DNA of 64,000 nt from Hyphomicrobiales bacterium (GCA_900468805.1 UEIF01000004.1:250951-314950), one strand, 5' to 3'. Counted from the first letter of the stretch, positions 18,312 to 28,027 are shown. Numbers and translations: made by a program. Notes: generated by a model from the sequence alone, not told the origin.

Positions 18312-19127
18312 ATGGCGAAAGGGCCCGCTCCGCAGGCTGGCGATGACGAACTGCCTTTCGACACGGACGACGATCTCGTCGCAGACGAACGGGCGTTTTT
18401 CGGACAGCCGTCAAAGGCTGCAGCTCCCGCCAAAAAAACCGCCCTGCCCGTCAAGGAAGAGCATTATCACGGCCATCGCGAGAGGCTGCGTAACCGCTTC
18501 CGCGAACATGGCGATACGGCGCTTGCCGATTATGAAATCCTCGAACTCCTGCTTTTTCGGCTGATCCCGCGCCGCGATACGAAGCCGATAGCCAAGGCAT
18601 TGATCGACCGCTTCGGCTCGCTTGCCGGCGTCTTCGGCGCACCTGCAGCACTGCTGCAGGAGATCAAAGGCGTCGGAGAGGCAGTGGCGTTCGATCTGAA
18701 GCTGATATCCACCATTGGCCATCGCACGCTGAAGAGCGAGCTGAGGGATAAGCAGGTGCTTTCTTCGTGGTCGTCGGTCATCCAGTATTGCCATGCGGCA
18801 ATGGCGCATGAAACGCGCGAGCAGTTCCGTATTCTGTTCCTCGACAAACGCAATACGCTGATCGCCGACGAGGTGCAGGGGCGCGGAACCGTGGACCACA
18901 CACCTGTCTATCCGCGTGAGGTGGTGAGGCGGGCGCTTGAGCTTTCGGCAACGGCGCTGATTCTGGTCCATAACCATCCTTCAGGCGACCCCACCCCATC
19001 GCGCGCCGATATCGACATGACGAAGATGATCATCGATGCGGCAAAACCGCTCGGTATCGCCATCCACGATCACATCATCATCGGTAAAGACGGACAGGCA
19101 AGCCTCAAAGGCCTGCGTTTGATATAA
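18312..19127 (+). CDS. radC: RadC family JAMM-domain protein
   Basis: About 271 residues. A variable acidic N-terminus of about 50 residues is followed by a helix-hairpin-helix region ([24 protein letters not shown]) and a C-terminal JAMM domain with [14 protein letters not shown] and the distal glutamate EVQGRG. A role in DNA repair was proposed early and later doubted, so the function is open. ATG 18312 is chosen because it follows the map stop; the frame is open further upstream inside map. Confidence 0.9.
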   Translation: MAKGPAPQAGDDELPFDTDDDLVADERAFFGQPSKAAAPAKKTALPVKEEHYHGHRERLRNRFREHGDTALADYEILELLLFRLIPRRDTKPIAKALIDRFGSLAGVFGAPAALLQEIKGVGEAVAFDLKLISTIGHRTLKSELRDKQVLSSWSSVIQYCHAAMAHETREQFRILFLDKRNTLIADEVQGRGTVDHTPVYPREVVRRALELSATALILVHNHPSGDPTPSRADIDMTKMIIDAAKPLGIAIHDHIIIGKDGQASLKGLRLI

Positions 19128-19199
19128 GAACACGGCTAAGGCATGAAAAAGCCATCTTGGCATTCTTGAAGCTGAATGACTGACAACAGGACGGGAAAT

Positions 19200-19790
19200 A
19201 TGGGCATTTCTCTTGGTCGCTTGTACGCGCCGCCGAGCCTTCAATCGCTGATAAGGCTGACACTTCTGCTGCTCGTCGTTACCGTTCTCTATCTCGGTTA
19301 CCTGCAGCTTTCGACCAATGTGCATGCGGTGGTCGATGGCCAGGTCTACCGCTCCGCTCAGCCCTCCCCTGCAAAGCTCGGCGAACTCGTCAAGGAGTAT
19401 GGCATCAAATCCGTACTGAACCTGCGCGGCGACAGCAGTGGCGAGGCCTGGTATGACAACGAAGTCGCCGCAGCGAAGGGCCTCAATGTCCAGCATATCG
19501 ATTTCCGCATGTCGGCGACGAAGGAACTCTCCATCGAGGAAGGGCGCCAGCTGATGGCGATTATGGCCACCGCACCGAAGCCCATGCTCATTCACTGCAA
19601 GGCCGGCGCCGACCGTACGGGGCTGGCTTCAGCCATCTACGTAGCCGGCGTTGCCAAGGAAGGCGAGATGGCAGCTGAATCGCAGATCTCGTTGACGTAC
19701 GGCCATTTGTCGCTTTTCTTCATCGGCGCCTATGCGATGGACCGCACATTCGAGCGCCTTGAGCCGATGTTCGGCTTTTTGAACTCCTAA
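19200..19790 (+). CDS. Dual-specificity/tyrosine phosphatase family protein, membrane anchored
   Basis: About 196 residues. One transmembrane helix (LIRLTLLLLVVTVLYLGYLQ) near the N-terminus precedes a phosphatase domain that carries YRSAQPSPAKLGELV, SVLNLRGDSS and the P-loop HCKAGADRTG with its catalytic Cys and Arg. The domain probably faces the periplasm or is tethered to the membrane. ATG 19200 has GGGAAAT close upstream; an earlier ATG at 19176 is also open. Target phosphoproteins or lipids are unknown. Confidence 0.85.
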   Translation: MGISLGRLYAPPSLQSLIRLTLLLLVVTVLYLGYLQLSTNVHAVVDGQVYRSAQPSPAKLGELVKEYGIKSVLNLRGDSSGEAWYDNEVAAAKGLNVQHIDFRMSATKELSIEEGRQLMAIMATAPKPMLIHCKAGADRTGLASAIYVAGVAKEGEMAAESQISLTYGHLSLFFIGAYAMDRTFERLEPMFGFLNS

Positions 19791-19885
19791 ACTGCGCCGA
19801 ATTACAAACTGTAACATTGACCGGCTACCGATGAACGCGCGACATTTCGCGTCGCAATATGATTCCAATTCCAGTTCGGGGCTAA

Positions 19886-21295
19886 ATGATGTTCCAGTAC
19901 GATCTCGTGGTAGTAGGCAGCGGTCCGGCAGGGCGCCGTGGCGCGATCCAGGCTGCAAAACTCGGCAAGAAAGTGCTGGTCATCGAGCAGGGAAAGCGTG
20001 TCGGCGGCGTGTCCGTCCATACCGGCACGATCCCTTCGAAGACGCTGCGTGAAACTGCACTCAATCTTTCCGGCTGGCGTGAGCGCGGCTTTTATGGCCG
20101 CAGCTACCGCGTCAAGCAGGAAATCAGCGCCGAAGACCTGCGCCGCCGGCTGCTGATCACGCTTGACCACGAAGTGGAAGTGCTGGAACACCAGTTTGCG
20201 CGCAACCGCGTGCAGCATATCCGCGGCAAGGCGAGCTTTATCGATTCCACGACATTGCAGGTCATCAAGGACGACGGCGAAACCATGACGGTGACCGGCG
20301 CCAGCATTCTGCTCGCCGTCGGCACCAAGCCCTTCCGGCCCGACTACATGCCCTTCGACGGCAAGACCGTGCTCGATAGCGACGAGTTGCTCGATATGGA
20401 GGAATTGCCGCGCAGCATGGTCGTCATCGGCGCAGGCGTTATCGGCATCGAATATGCAACGATCTTTTCGGCGCTGGATACGGCCGTAACCGTCATCGAT
20501 CCGAAATCGACCATGCTCGACTTCATCGACAAGGAAATCGTCGAAGACTTCACCTATCAGTTGCGCGACCGCAACATGAAGTTGCTGCTCGGCACGAAGG
20601 CTGAGAAGGTTGAACGACTCGATAGCGGCAAGGTGCAGCTTACGCTCGATAGCGGCCGGCATCTCGTGACCGACATGGTGCTTTTTGCCGCCGGGCGCAT
20701 GGGCGCCACCGATACGCTGAACCTGCACGCAGTTGGTATCGAAGCCGACAGCCGTGGCCGCCTGAAGGTCAATCCCGAGACTTTCCAGACCTCGGTACCG
20801 AATATTTATGCCGCCGGCGATGTCGTCGGCTTCCCGAGCCTTGCGTCCACGTCGATGGAGCAGGGCCGCATCGCGGCGCGCGTCGCAATCGGCGCCGTCG
20901 CCAAGGAGCCGCAGAAATATTTCCCCTACGGCATTTATGCCGTGCCGGAAATCTCAACATGCGGCCTGACGGAAGAGGAAATGAAGGAGCGCGGCATTCC
21001 CTACGAATGCGGCATCGCCCGGTTCCGCGAAACCTCGCGTGGCCACATCATGGGCCTCGAGACCGGCCTCCTGAAGCTGATCTTTTCGCTGAAGACGCGC
21101 CGACTGCTCGGTGTACACATCGTCGGCGAAGGTGCCACCGAGCTGGTGCATATCGGCCAGGCCGTGCTGAACCTGAAGGGTACCGTCGAATATTTTGTCG
21201 AAAATACCTTCAACTACCCGACGCTTGCCGAGGCCTACAAGATCGCCGGCCTCGACGCTGGGAATCGAATGGGCGACATCAAGTCAGAGCTCTGA
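19886..21295 (+). CDS. sthA: Soluble pyridine nucleotide transhydrogenase
   Basis: 469 residues, flavoprotein disulfide-reductase fold. The FAD motif VVVGSGPAGRRGAIQAAKLG is at the N-terminus, and the second nucleotide-binding site VVIGAGVIGIEYA is central. The active-site position reads GGVSVHTGTIPSKTLRE, so the redox Cys pair is missing. This is typical of SthA, which moves hydride between NADPH and NAD+ rather than reducing disulfides. It has its own terminator hairpin. Confidence 0.93.
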   Translation: MMFQYDLVVVGSGPAGRRGAIQAAKLGKKVLVIEQGKRVGGVSVHTGTIPSKTLRETALNLSGWRERGFYGRSYRVKQEISAEDLRRRLLITLDHEVEVLEHQFARNRVQHIRGKASFIDSTTLQVIKDDGETMTVTGASILLAVGTKPFRPDYMPFDGKTVLDSDELLDMEELPRSMVVIGAGVIGIEYATIFSALDTAVTVIDPKSTMLDFIDKEIVEDFTYQLRDRNMKLLLGTKAEKVERLDSGKVQLTLDSGRHLVTDMVLFAAGRMGATDTLNLHAVGIEADSRGRLKVNPETFQTSVPNIYAAGDVVGFPSLASTSMEQGRIAARVAIGAVAKEPQKYFPYGIYAVPEISTCGLTEEEMKERGIPYECGIARFRETSRGHIMGLETGLLKLIFSLKTRRLLGVHIVGEGATELVHIGQAVLNLKGTVEYFVENTFNYPTLAEAYKIAGLDAGNRMGDIKSEL

Positions 21296-21300
21296 GGAAG

Positions 21301-21317
21301 CGAGGGGATTTCCCTCG
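21301..21317 (+). terminator. Hairpin after sthA
   Basis: CGAGGG and CCCTCG form a six-base-pair stem with loop GATTT, five bases after the sthA stop, followed by TCTTTC. The stem is short and the T tract weak. The remaining 290 bases to the next gene show no feature I can name. Confidence 0.5.
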
Positions 21318-21607
21318 TCTTTCATGCTGGGACCTGAGAGCTGCTGGTCCGCGGGCTTTGTACCGACTGCAGCGAGGCCGTCGAAACATTGTTGGCGACG
21401 ATCAAGAGGTCCTCGAACTGCCTATATCCTATGTCAAAAGATATTGGTAAGGTCGGCGCTGTTCGTGCCTTGCGTTATTCTATTGCGTTTTGTTAATCGC
21501 CTTCCCAAGTATGGTGCGCGCCTTTCGACAGCATGAAACCCATGTCTTAGACCGGCCTGCGACGCCATCAAGGTCCGGTGTGCAGCCAACAACGAAAGAT
21601 AATTATT

Positions 21608-23389
21608 TTGGCCCAAATTTCAGAGGCTGCTCGCAGGCGGTTTCAGCTCATCCTGATAAAGCCGTCGCATTATGACGACGACGGCTATGTGATTCGTTGG
21701 TGGCGGGCGATGATTCCGTCCAATTCGCTGGCCGCCATCTACGGGATTGCCGCCGAATGTGCCGAGCGGCAGGTGCTTGGGGCCGACACCGCCATCGACA
21801 TCACCGTCATTGACGAGACAAATACTCGGATCGATTTTGCGGCGCTGATCTCCCAGTTCAAACGCAATGACAATTTCGGGATGATCGCGCTTATCGGCGT
21901 CCAGTCCAACCAGTATCCCCGTGCGCTCGACATCGCCCGCCCGTTCCGCGATGCCGGACTGCCGGTTTCGATGGGCGGCTTCCATATCTCGGGATGCCTG
22001 TCGATGCTGAGTGGCGACGCGATCGGCCTCGAGGAATGCCGCAAGATGGGCGTTTCCATGTTTGCCGGCGAAGCCGAAGGGCGGCTGGAGATGGTGCTGC
22101 GCGACGCAGCCGCCGGCGAGCTGAAACCGCTCTACAATTTCATGAACGATCTTCCCGGCATCGGCGGCACACCGGTGCCTTTCCTCCCGAAGGACAATAT
22201 CCAGCGCACGCTCGGCCTCAGCACCAGCTTCGATGCGGGCCGCGGTTGTCCCTATCAATGCTCGTTCTGCACAATCATCAACGTGCAGGGCCGCAAATCC
22301 CGCTTCCGCTCGGCTGACGATGTGGAAAAGCTGGTGCGCATGAACTGGGCGCAGGGCATCCATAAATTCTTCATCACCGACGACAATTTCGCCCGCAACA
22401 AGGATTGGGAAGCGATCTTCGACCGGCTGATCGAGCTCAGGGAAAAAGACGGTATCCCGCTCGGCCTGATGATCCAGGTGGACACGCTCTGCCACAAGAT
22501 CCCGAACTTCATCGAGAAATCGAAGCGCGCCGGCGTCACGCGCGTCTTCATCGGTCTCGAGAACGTCAATCCGGATAATCTGACCGCCGCCAAGAAGAAC
22601 CAGAACAAGATCACCGAATATCGTAAGATGCTGCTTGCCTGGAAGGCGCAGGGCATCATGACGCTCGCCGGTTATATTCTGGGCTTTCCGGCAGACACGC
22701 CGGAGTCGATCCGCCGCGACATCAAGATCATTCAGGAAGAACTGCCGCTCGATGTCATCGAATTTTTCATTCTGACCCCCCTGCCCGGCTCCGAGGATCA
22801 TCAGGTTCTCTGGAAGAAGGGCGTCGAAATGGATGCCGATCTCAATATCTACGACGTTGAGCACGTCTGCACCGCGCATCCGAAGATGAGCAAGCAGGAA
22901 TGGGAGAGCATCTATCAGGAGGCCTGGTCGCTCTACTATTCACCTGACCATATGAAGACCCTGCTGCGCCGGGCTGTGGCGTCCGGCATCAAGCTGAGCA
23001 GTCTCGTCAAGGTGCTGGTGTCGTTTGCGACGACCGTGCCGCTGGAGAACGTCCATCCGCTGCAGAGCGGCCTTATGCGCCTGAAGCATCCCTCGGAGCG
23101 GCGCCCCGGCCTGAAGCGGGAACATCCGCTGCTGTTCTGGCCGCGTTTTGCCTTCGACACGGCCCGCAAGCATATTTCACTCGCCGGCACGATCATCGGC
23201 CTCAGCGTTTCGGCTTTCCTGATTGCACGCGAGGCCGGCGTCAAGAACTACATGGACAAGGCTCTGACACCGGTCGGTGAGGATGAGGAAGAGGTTCTCG
23301 ACCTCTTCACCAAGACGGCCGGCGGCACTGCCGCCGTCAGCCATATCAAGAAGGTCGCCGAACTCACACACGCGCGCAAAGCCGTCTGA
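21608..23389 (+). CDS. B12-binding domain radical SAM protein
   Basis: About 593 residues. An N-terminal Rossmann-like B12-binding-type domain ends at about residue 175 (PVSMGGFHISG). The radical SAM domain follows, with the iron-sulfur motif GCPYQCSFC (C214, C218, C221), and a C-terminal extension includes a hydrophobic helix (HISLAGTIIGLSVSAFLI). I see no DxHxxG base-off cobalamin motif. The start is uncertain: TTG 21608 follows a weak GAAAG site, and a GTG at 21578 is also open. Substrate unknown; neighbours give no hint. Confidence 0.85.
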   Translation: MAQISEAARRRFQLILIKPSHYDDDGYVIRWWRAMIPSNSLAAIYGIAAECAERQVLGADTAIDITVIDETNTRIDFAALISQFKRNDNFGMIALIGVQSNQYPRALDIARPFRDAGLPVSMGGFHISGCLSMLSGDAIGLEECRKMGVSMFAGEAEGRLEMVLRDAAAGELKPLYNFMNDLPGIGGTPVPFLPKDNIQRTLGLSTSFDAGRGCPYQCSFCTIINVQGRKSRFRSADDVEKLVRMNWAQGIHKFFITDDNFARNKDWEAIFDRLIELREKDGIPLGLMIQVDTLCHKIPNFIEKSKRAGVTRVFIGLENVNPDNLTAAKKNQNKITEYRKMLLAWKAQGIMTLAGYILGFPADTPESIRRDIKIIQEELPLDVIEFFILTPLPGSEDHQVLWKKGVEMDADLNIYDVEHVCTAHPKMSKQEWESIYQEAWSLYYSPDHMKTLLRRAVASGIKLSSLVKVLVSFATTVPLENVHPLQSGLMRLKHPSERRPGLKREHPLLFWPRFAFDTARKHISLAGTIIGLSVSAFLIAREAGVKNYMDKALTPVGEDEEEVLDLFTKTAGGTAAVSHIKKVAELTHARKAV

Positions 23390-23399
23390 CCGGGTCCTT

Positions 23400-23447
23400 A
23401 GAGCTAGAGCGCGGTGCGTCCAATCGGACGCGCCGCGCTCTAGCTCT
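23400..23447. repeat. Long palindrome, probable terminator or intergenic repeat
   Basis: A 22-base-pair stem with one G-T pair and loop AATC starts AGAGCTAGAGCGCGG and ends CCGCGCTCTAGCTCT, followed by TTTG. It begins 11 bases after the radical SAM gene stop, so it may terminate it. Palindromes beginning or ending in TAGAGCGC/GCGCTCTA are common intergenic elements in rhizobia, so it may be a repeat family member. Confidence 0.6.
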
Positions 23448-23510
23448 TTGAATCTACGCATCGGCCAGCACGCGATCTGCGATTTCAGCGCCTGACCTTA
23501 TAGCCTCAAC

Positions 23511-23543
23511 AAAAAAGCCCTGCCGCATGCGGCAGGGCTTTTT
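23511..23543. terminator. Bidirectional rho-independent terminator
   Basis: The perfect palindrome GCCCTGCCGC-AT-GCGGCAGGGC is flanked by A6 on the left and T5 on the right, so it can stop transcription from both directions. It serves tig on the minus strand and the radical SAM transcript on the plus strand. Confidence 0.85.
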
Positions 23544-23566
23544 GAATTTCAGTGCGAAGGAGCCGA

Positions 23567-25060
23567 TTATTCGGCGCTGTCTTCAGAAGCCTTCTTCTTC
23601 GGAGCGGCCTTCTTCTTCGGAGCGGCTTCTTCGCCTTCAGCAACTTCTTCAGAAGCCTCAGCCTTGGCGGCAGCCTTCTTCTTCGGAGCAGCCTTCTTGG
23701 TGTCGGCCTTCTCGGAAGCTTCGCCTTCTTCGTCGGCGAGCAGCTCTTCCTTCGTCACCTTCTTGTCGGTGACGTCGATTTCGGTCAGCAGGTGGTCGAT
23801 GACTTTTTCTTCGAAGATCGGAGCGCGGATCGAAGCGGCGGCACCCGGCTGGCTACGGAAGAATTCGAGGATCTGCTTTTCCTGGCCCGGATACTGGCGC
23901 AGCTGTTCGTAGATCGCGCGCTGCATTTCGTCTTCGCTGACTTCGACGCCGGCCTTTTCGCCGATTTCGGAGAGAACGAGACCGAGGCGAACGCGGCGCT
24001 CGGCGAGCTTCTGGTATTCTTCGCGCGCCTGCTCTTCGGTGGTGTCCTCATCCTCGAAGGTCTTGCCGGACTGGGCGAGGTCGTTGCTGACCTGGTTCCA
24101 GATGCCGTTATATTCAGCTTCGACGAGCTTGGACGGGGTTTCGAACTTGTACATCTCGTCGAGCTGGTCGAGGATCTGACGCTTCAGCTTCTGGCGCGTC
24201 AGCGAGCCGTACTGCGATTCGATCTGGCCGCGGACAACTTCCTTGAGACGGTCAGCCGATTCGAGGCCGAGCTTGGTGGCAAGTTCATCGTTGATCTCGA
24301 CGTCGGCCGGAGCAGCAACTTCCTTGACGGTGACGTCGAAGGTTGCCTCCGAACCGGCGAGGTTCTTGGCCGGATAATCGGCCGGGAAGGTGACATTGAT
24401 GGTCTTCTCGTCGCCAGCCTTGAGGCCGACGAGCTGCTCTTCGAAGCCCGGGATGAAACGGCCAGAGCCGAGAACCAGTTCGGCATCCTGATCAGTGCCG
24501 CCATCGAAGGCGACGCCGTCGACCTTGCCGACATAGTCCATCTTGACGCGGTCGCCGTTAGCAGCCTTGCCCTTCTTTTCGGCGTAGTCGCGGGCGCTTT
24601 CGGCGACCTTGAGAACCTGCTCGTTGACTTCGTCATCGGAGATTTCGACGACTTCGCGAACGACCTTGATGCCGTTGTTGGACTTCAGCTCGATCGGCGG
24701 AAGAACTTCGTAGGAGAGCGTGAATTCGAAATCCTGCTCGGCGGCGAGGATCTTGTCTGCCTCGTCCTTGTCTTCCGTCATGGCGATTTCCGGCTGGGTG
24801 GCCGACTTTTCGCCGCGGCTGGACAGGATCTGCGTCGGCTGGTCGCGGACGATCTCGTTGACGAGATCGGCCATAACGGACTTGCCGTAGAGCTTCTTGA
24901 GGTGACCGGCCGGAACCTTGCCCGGACGGAAACCATTGATGCGCACCTTGTCCTTTACGTCGGCAAGGCGTTCATTCATCTTGTTTTCCATGTCCTTGGC
25001 CGGGATAACGACCTTGATTTCGCGCTTCAGCCCTTCAGCGAGCGTTTCGATAACCTGCAT
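23567..25060 (-). CDS. tig: Trigger factor, ribosome-associated chaperone
   Basis: 497 residues, against about 432 in E. coli. The N-terminal ribosome-binding domain carries the loop [14 protein letters not shown] (TF signature GFRxGKxP). The FKBP-type prolyl isomerase domain lies at about 160-250 ([30 protein letters not shown]), and the helical C-terminal chaperone domain follows. The extra length is a tail of about 50 residues of Lys/Ala/Pro repeats such as [18 protein letters not shown] and [18 protein letters not shown]. The tail resembles histone-H1-like sequence and is unlike the chaperone core. Confidence 0.97.
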   Translation of the reverse strand: MQVIETLAEGLKREIKVVIPAKDMENKMNERLADVKDKVRINGFRPGKVPAGHLKKLYGKSVMADLVNEIVRDQPTQILSSRGEKSATQPEIAMTEDKDEADKILAAEQDFEFTLSYEVLPPIELKSNNGIKVVREVVEISDDEVNEQVLKVAESARDYAEKKGKAANGDRVKMDYVGKVDGVAFDGGTDQDAELVLGSGRFIPGFEEQLVGLKAGDEKTINVTFPADYPAKNLAGSEATFDVTVKEVAAPADVEINDELATKLGLESADRLKEVVRGQIESQYGSLTRQKLKRQILDQLDEMYKFETPSKLVEAEYNGIWNQVSNDLAQSGKTFEDEDTTEEQAREEYQKLAERRVRLGLVLSEIGEKAGVEVSEDEMQRAIYEQLRQYPGQEKQILEFFRSQPGAAASIRAPIFEEKVIDHLLTEIDVTDKKVTKEELLADEEGEASEKADTKKAAPKKKAAAKAEASEEVAEGEEAAPKKKAAPKKKASEDSAE

Positions 25061-25246
25061 GTCTTCCTACCTTCATTCAGTGACGGCCGTGCCCAGACGC
25101 CGTTCGTTTCGGTGAGCACGACGCCGGCCAACTGCCGCGCGTGGCTTTTTCTCAATTCCTGTTCGTTCCGTCCGAAGCGGAACAGCACTCGCTTTCCGGG
25201 TATCCGGGACAACCAAGTTCCAGTCCTCCCGCCCTGCAAGGCAGCT

Positions 25247-25331
<85 letters not shown>

Positions 25332-25386
25332 GTTCGCAAAACCGCATGCATATGCCTGCACATGAGGCCTTCCGGAGCGCGGCGTC

Positions 25387-25414
25387 TCTATATCACCCGA
25401 TTTAGAACAGGCAA
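25387..25414 (-). promoter_or_regulatory. Probable sigma-70 type promoter of tRNA-Leu
   Basis: On the minus strand TTGCCT (25409-25414) and TATAGA (25387-25392) are 16 bases apart, and transcription would begin about 48 bases before the tRNA. The fit to TTGACA/TATAAT is good but unproven. Confidence 0.4.
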
Positions 25415-25485
25415 AGGAAAAATGAACGGCAAATGACAGCGATTTGCGGGCAAAAGCGCATCGTTCCCATTACCGGCCTCGCCTC

Positions 25486-26076
25486 TCAATAGAGCGGCTC
25501 CTCATAGGCCGGTTTGCCGTCGACCACGAGGCTGCGGATCTGCGCAGCGCCGCAGGAGGAAATGCTTGCGGCAATGGAGACGACGCCCTCGTTGCGCGCC
25601 TCCTCCAGCGGCTTTCCTTCGCCTTCCGGCACGTAATAGCGTTCGATTCCGTATTCGACCCGGATCATGTCACCATTATCAGGCCCATAGCTGTAGAAAG
25701 GCACGCTGCGCAGGACGACTGTATCCGGCTGTGCCGGCAGTTCCTTGAACGACGATTCGACAATGCCCCAGAAGCCATCCTGCTGGCGCTTGAGGCGAAC
25801 CCACAGGGTCTGCTCCCCCGCTTTCGCCGGAATGCCGCCAGTAACCGTCGAGACCGGGACCGACGATATGTCATAGTTCAGCACCACATAATCGCCACGC
25901 AGGAAATCGCGCGGATCCACGGGGGCGGTCTTGAGCAGCACTTCAGTGCCATTGGCCAGAATCGAAGCTCGGCTCTGAATGATGTAACCGAGGATCAACG
26001 TCTGCAGGCCGGCGACCAGGATCGCAGCGACGATATAGAAGCGGCCGGTTTGCGGTCTTGCGAAGGCAAAGCTCAT
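25486..26076 (-). CDS. GDYXXLXY-domain membrane-anchored protein
   Basis: 196 residues with one N-terminal transmembrane helix (FYIVAAILVAGLQTLILGYI). The family motif follows, PRDFLRGDYVVLNYDIS, and a mostly extracytoplasmic domain with VPEGEGKPLEEARNEG. The family is usually encoded beside DUF2157 proteins, as here, where the start ATG overlaps the stop of that gene by four bases. The pair probably forms one membrane complex of unknown function. Confidence 0.88.
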   Translation of the reverse strand: MSFAFARPQTGRFYIVAAILVAGLQTLILGYIIQSRASILANGTEVLLKTAPVDPRDFLRGDYVVLNYDISSVPVSTVTGGIPAKAGEQTLWVRLKRQQDGFWGIVESSFKELPAQPDTVVLRSVPFYSYGPDNGDMIRVEYGIERYYVPEGEGKPLEEARNEGVVSIAASISSCGAAQIRSLVVDGKPAYEEPLY

Positions 26077-27176
26077 GCGCGTTCCTCCACGCGGCCTGCC
26101 GCGAAGCGTCTTTCGAGGCGGATGACGACCCAGGCGACGGCTGCGACCACCAGGCCCGAGAACAGGAAGAGGCTGGACGTGCCGAGGATCGTGCCGACCG
26201 TCACCGAGGCAAGATAGAGCATTTCGGCTGCGAAGGCGCCATAGGCAAGGTAGCGTACCGCCCCATTGTCCCGGCCATGCAGCACGATCGCCACAACGGC
26301 GGCGCCAAGCGTCAGCAGACCAAGCACGACCATACGGCCGCCTTCGTCCATCTCCATATGAAGCAGGAACAATCCCATGATGGCGACGAGAAAGCTGTAG
26401 AATGCCGGAGCAGCGCCCGCCGATCTGACGAGCGTGGAAATTGGGGGGACAGGCAAGGCGGTCAGCAGGAAAGCCACCATGCCGAAGACCGCAAAGGCAA
26501 TCGCCACGGAAATCTCGTCAGTCAGCACATAGAGCCAGGCCAGCCAGCCGACCACCAACAGATAAGCGAGATGACGGGCGCGGTCGGCGCCGGTGAAGCG
26601 CACCAGGCCGATGATAGCAGCCGCCATCACCAACGGCGCATAAGGGCCAAAGCCGAACCAGCGCGTATCGAAATTATCAAGGTAGACGGCAAAGGAGGCC
26701 CAGGAGAGGAAGCCCGCGACGGCCGTCACCGCGGCCGAGCGGAAAAGAACCGCCGAAACGGTCGCCACCGCAAACCAGAGATACATGACCGTCTGTTCGT
26801 CGCCAGAGAGATGATACATCTGGCCGACGAGGGAGATCGCGCCGCCAAAGCTCAACGCGCCGATGATGAGCAGGCCGCTGGCGGAGGCCAGCGCACCACG
26901 CATAAGAAGAAGTGCAGCACCGATATGAACAGCCCAGATCAGCGCCAGCATCAGACCGACACGGACGAGGCGCGGGATATACTCCCAGTTTGAAGCGACG
27001 AGCAGCAGCAAGGCGGCCCCGAGCAGCACGGCCGCCAGCCCCATCAGCACGCGGCCGAGGCTGAAACTTGCCGGACGCGCATCGTATTCGGCAAGCAGCG
27101 CCTCTGCCGTCCCCTTTTGCAGAAGTCCCTTCTCCACCCAGAGCGAGAAATCCCGCTCCAATCTGCCGCGATACAT
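26073..27176 (-). CDS. DUF2157 polytopic membrane protein
   Basis: 367 residues. A soluble N-terminus of about 40 residues (LERDFSLWVEKGLLQKG) precedes about ten transmembrane helices, starting LGRVLMGLAAVLLGAALLLL, and a basic tail. This matches the DUF2157 family. It is translationally coupled (ATGA) with the downstream GDYXXLXY protein. No enzymatic motif seen. Confidence 0.88.
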   Translation of the reverse strand: MYRGRLERDFSLWVEKGLLQKGTAEALLAEYDARPASFSLGRVLMGLAAVLLGAALLLLVASNWEYIPRLVRVGLMLALIWAVHIGAALLLMRGALASASGLLIIGALSFGGAISLVGQMYHLSGDEQTVMYLWFAVATVSAVLFRSAAVTAVAGFLSWASFAVYLDNFDTRWFGFGPYAPLVMAAAIIGLVRFTGADRARHLAYLLVVGWLAWLYVLTDEISVAIAFAVFGMVAFLLTALPVPPISTLVRSAGAAPAFYSFLVAIMGLFLLHMEMDEGGRMVVLGLLTLGAAVVAIVLHGRDNGAVRYLAYGAFAAEMLYLASVTVGTILGTSSLFLFSGLVVAAVAWVVIRLERRFAAGRVEERA

Positions 27177-27484
27177 GCCCTACCCCGCATTGATCCGCCA
27201 TCTTCGGCTTTTGCCTTTATAGCGCAGGATTGCCTCGCGGAAACGCCGGCATTCGAAATATGCAAATTCTTCACTGGTCTAAATTGGGTCGCTTGTTAAC
27301 GAAATACTAACCGCATTATTACTAATATATGAGCATCGCAAGAAGGCATGCACGAGCCGCATAGCCCTCATGAATATATTGCACTGCAAAATACTCAAAA
27401 GTCATACTATTGACTGTACATCGAAGCACGGGGATGGCTCCCCGGCCCGGTTTTCCGGAAGCCTGCGGATGATATGTCCGTAAT
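27177..27484. other. Intergenic, AT-rich, no gene recognised
   Basis: This 308-base gap, AT-rich between about 27290 and 27420, separates the DUF2157 gene from the sRNA. A small GGGGATGGCTCCCC hairpin lies at about 27430-27443. It probably holds promoters for the divergent DUF2157 gene and for the sRNA, but I cannot point to convincing -35/-10 boxes. Confidence 0.5.
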
Positions 27485-27603
27485 AAGATTCGTAGACGCG
27501 CACTCCTCCTCCCAGCGCCCTGCGATAGACTGGCAACACTCCTCCTCCCAGTTGCCAGTCACCATCATGACGCCCACCGGATCCTCCCCCGGTGGGCGTT
27601 TTG
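27485..27603 (+). ncRNA. Anti-Shine-Dalgarno sRNA, alpha-r14/cuckoo type
   Basis: Three consecutive hairpins. Hairpin 1 (27498-27518) has stem GCGC/GCGC and loop ACTCCTCCTCCCA. Hairpin 2 (27528-27560) has a perfect 10-base-pair stem GACTGGCAAC/GTTGCCAGTC and exactly the same loop. Hairpin 3 (27571-27598) is a 10-base-pair rho-independent terminator, CGCCCACCGG/CCGGTGGGCG, followed by TTTT, and its loop is ATCCTCCC. Two CCUCCUCCC loops plus a terminator is the known layout of the alphaproteobacterial alpha-r14/cuckoo sRNAs, which bind ribosome-binding sites of target mRNAs. Such RNAs often sit next to DUF1127 genes, as here. The 5' end is estimated. Confidence 0.85.
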
Positions 27604-28027
27604 CTTAACAGGTGGTTAAACGATTAGGATGGCGGCTTTTCAGGCTTTCGCGTTAATCAGGGTAAAGCAATCGTTAAGCCGCATGAGACAATCGGGGGGG
27701 CGCTTTGGAGCACGAGGCCCAATGCTCTTCGTCGTGATGTATGGCGAAGTGCGCCTACAGGGAAAAGACTATTCGCGGACACCCAAGCCGACCAAATATC
27801 CATCCGCGAATTTGGCGGCGTGACAGAAAATCATTCTGCCTATTCATTGACCAGAAAATGACCAAAGCGTGCAAATAACTGATTGAGCCTTGCGAATCAC
27901 GCATAGGTGACTTGAAATCTTGGCTCTGTTAGTTCTTCGCGGCGCAACATATATTCTGGTCATCAAATAGAGGTCAGCGCCGAAGACAGGCTGCTGGCAG
28001 GATCAAGCCCTAGGAAAGGGGATTAAC
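27604..28027. other. Intergenic leader of the first DUF1127 gene
   Basis: 424 bases. A short frame at 27629-27823 has no gene-like composition or ribosome site. The last part is the leader of the DUF1127 gene, with AAAGGGG before the ATG. A CTTGAA at 27911-27916 resembles a heat-shock sigma -35 box, but no matching -10 follows at the right spacing. Confidence 0.4.

Noticed and set aside
27629..27823. 64-codon frame upstream of the DUF1127 gene
   Set aside because: No ribosome site, no conserved feature, and composition of the intergenic kind.
27905..27945. Heat-shock (RpoH) promoter before the DUF1127 gene
   Set aside because: CTTGAA at 27911 fits the -35 box, but no acceptable -10 box follows at 16-18 bases.
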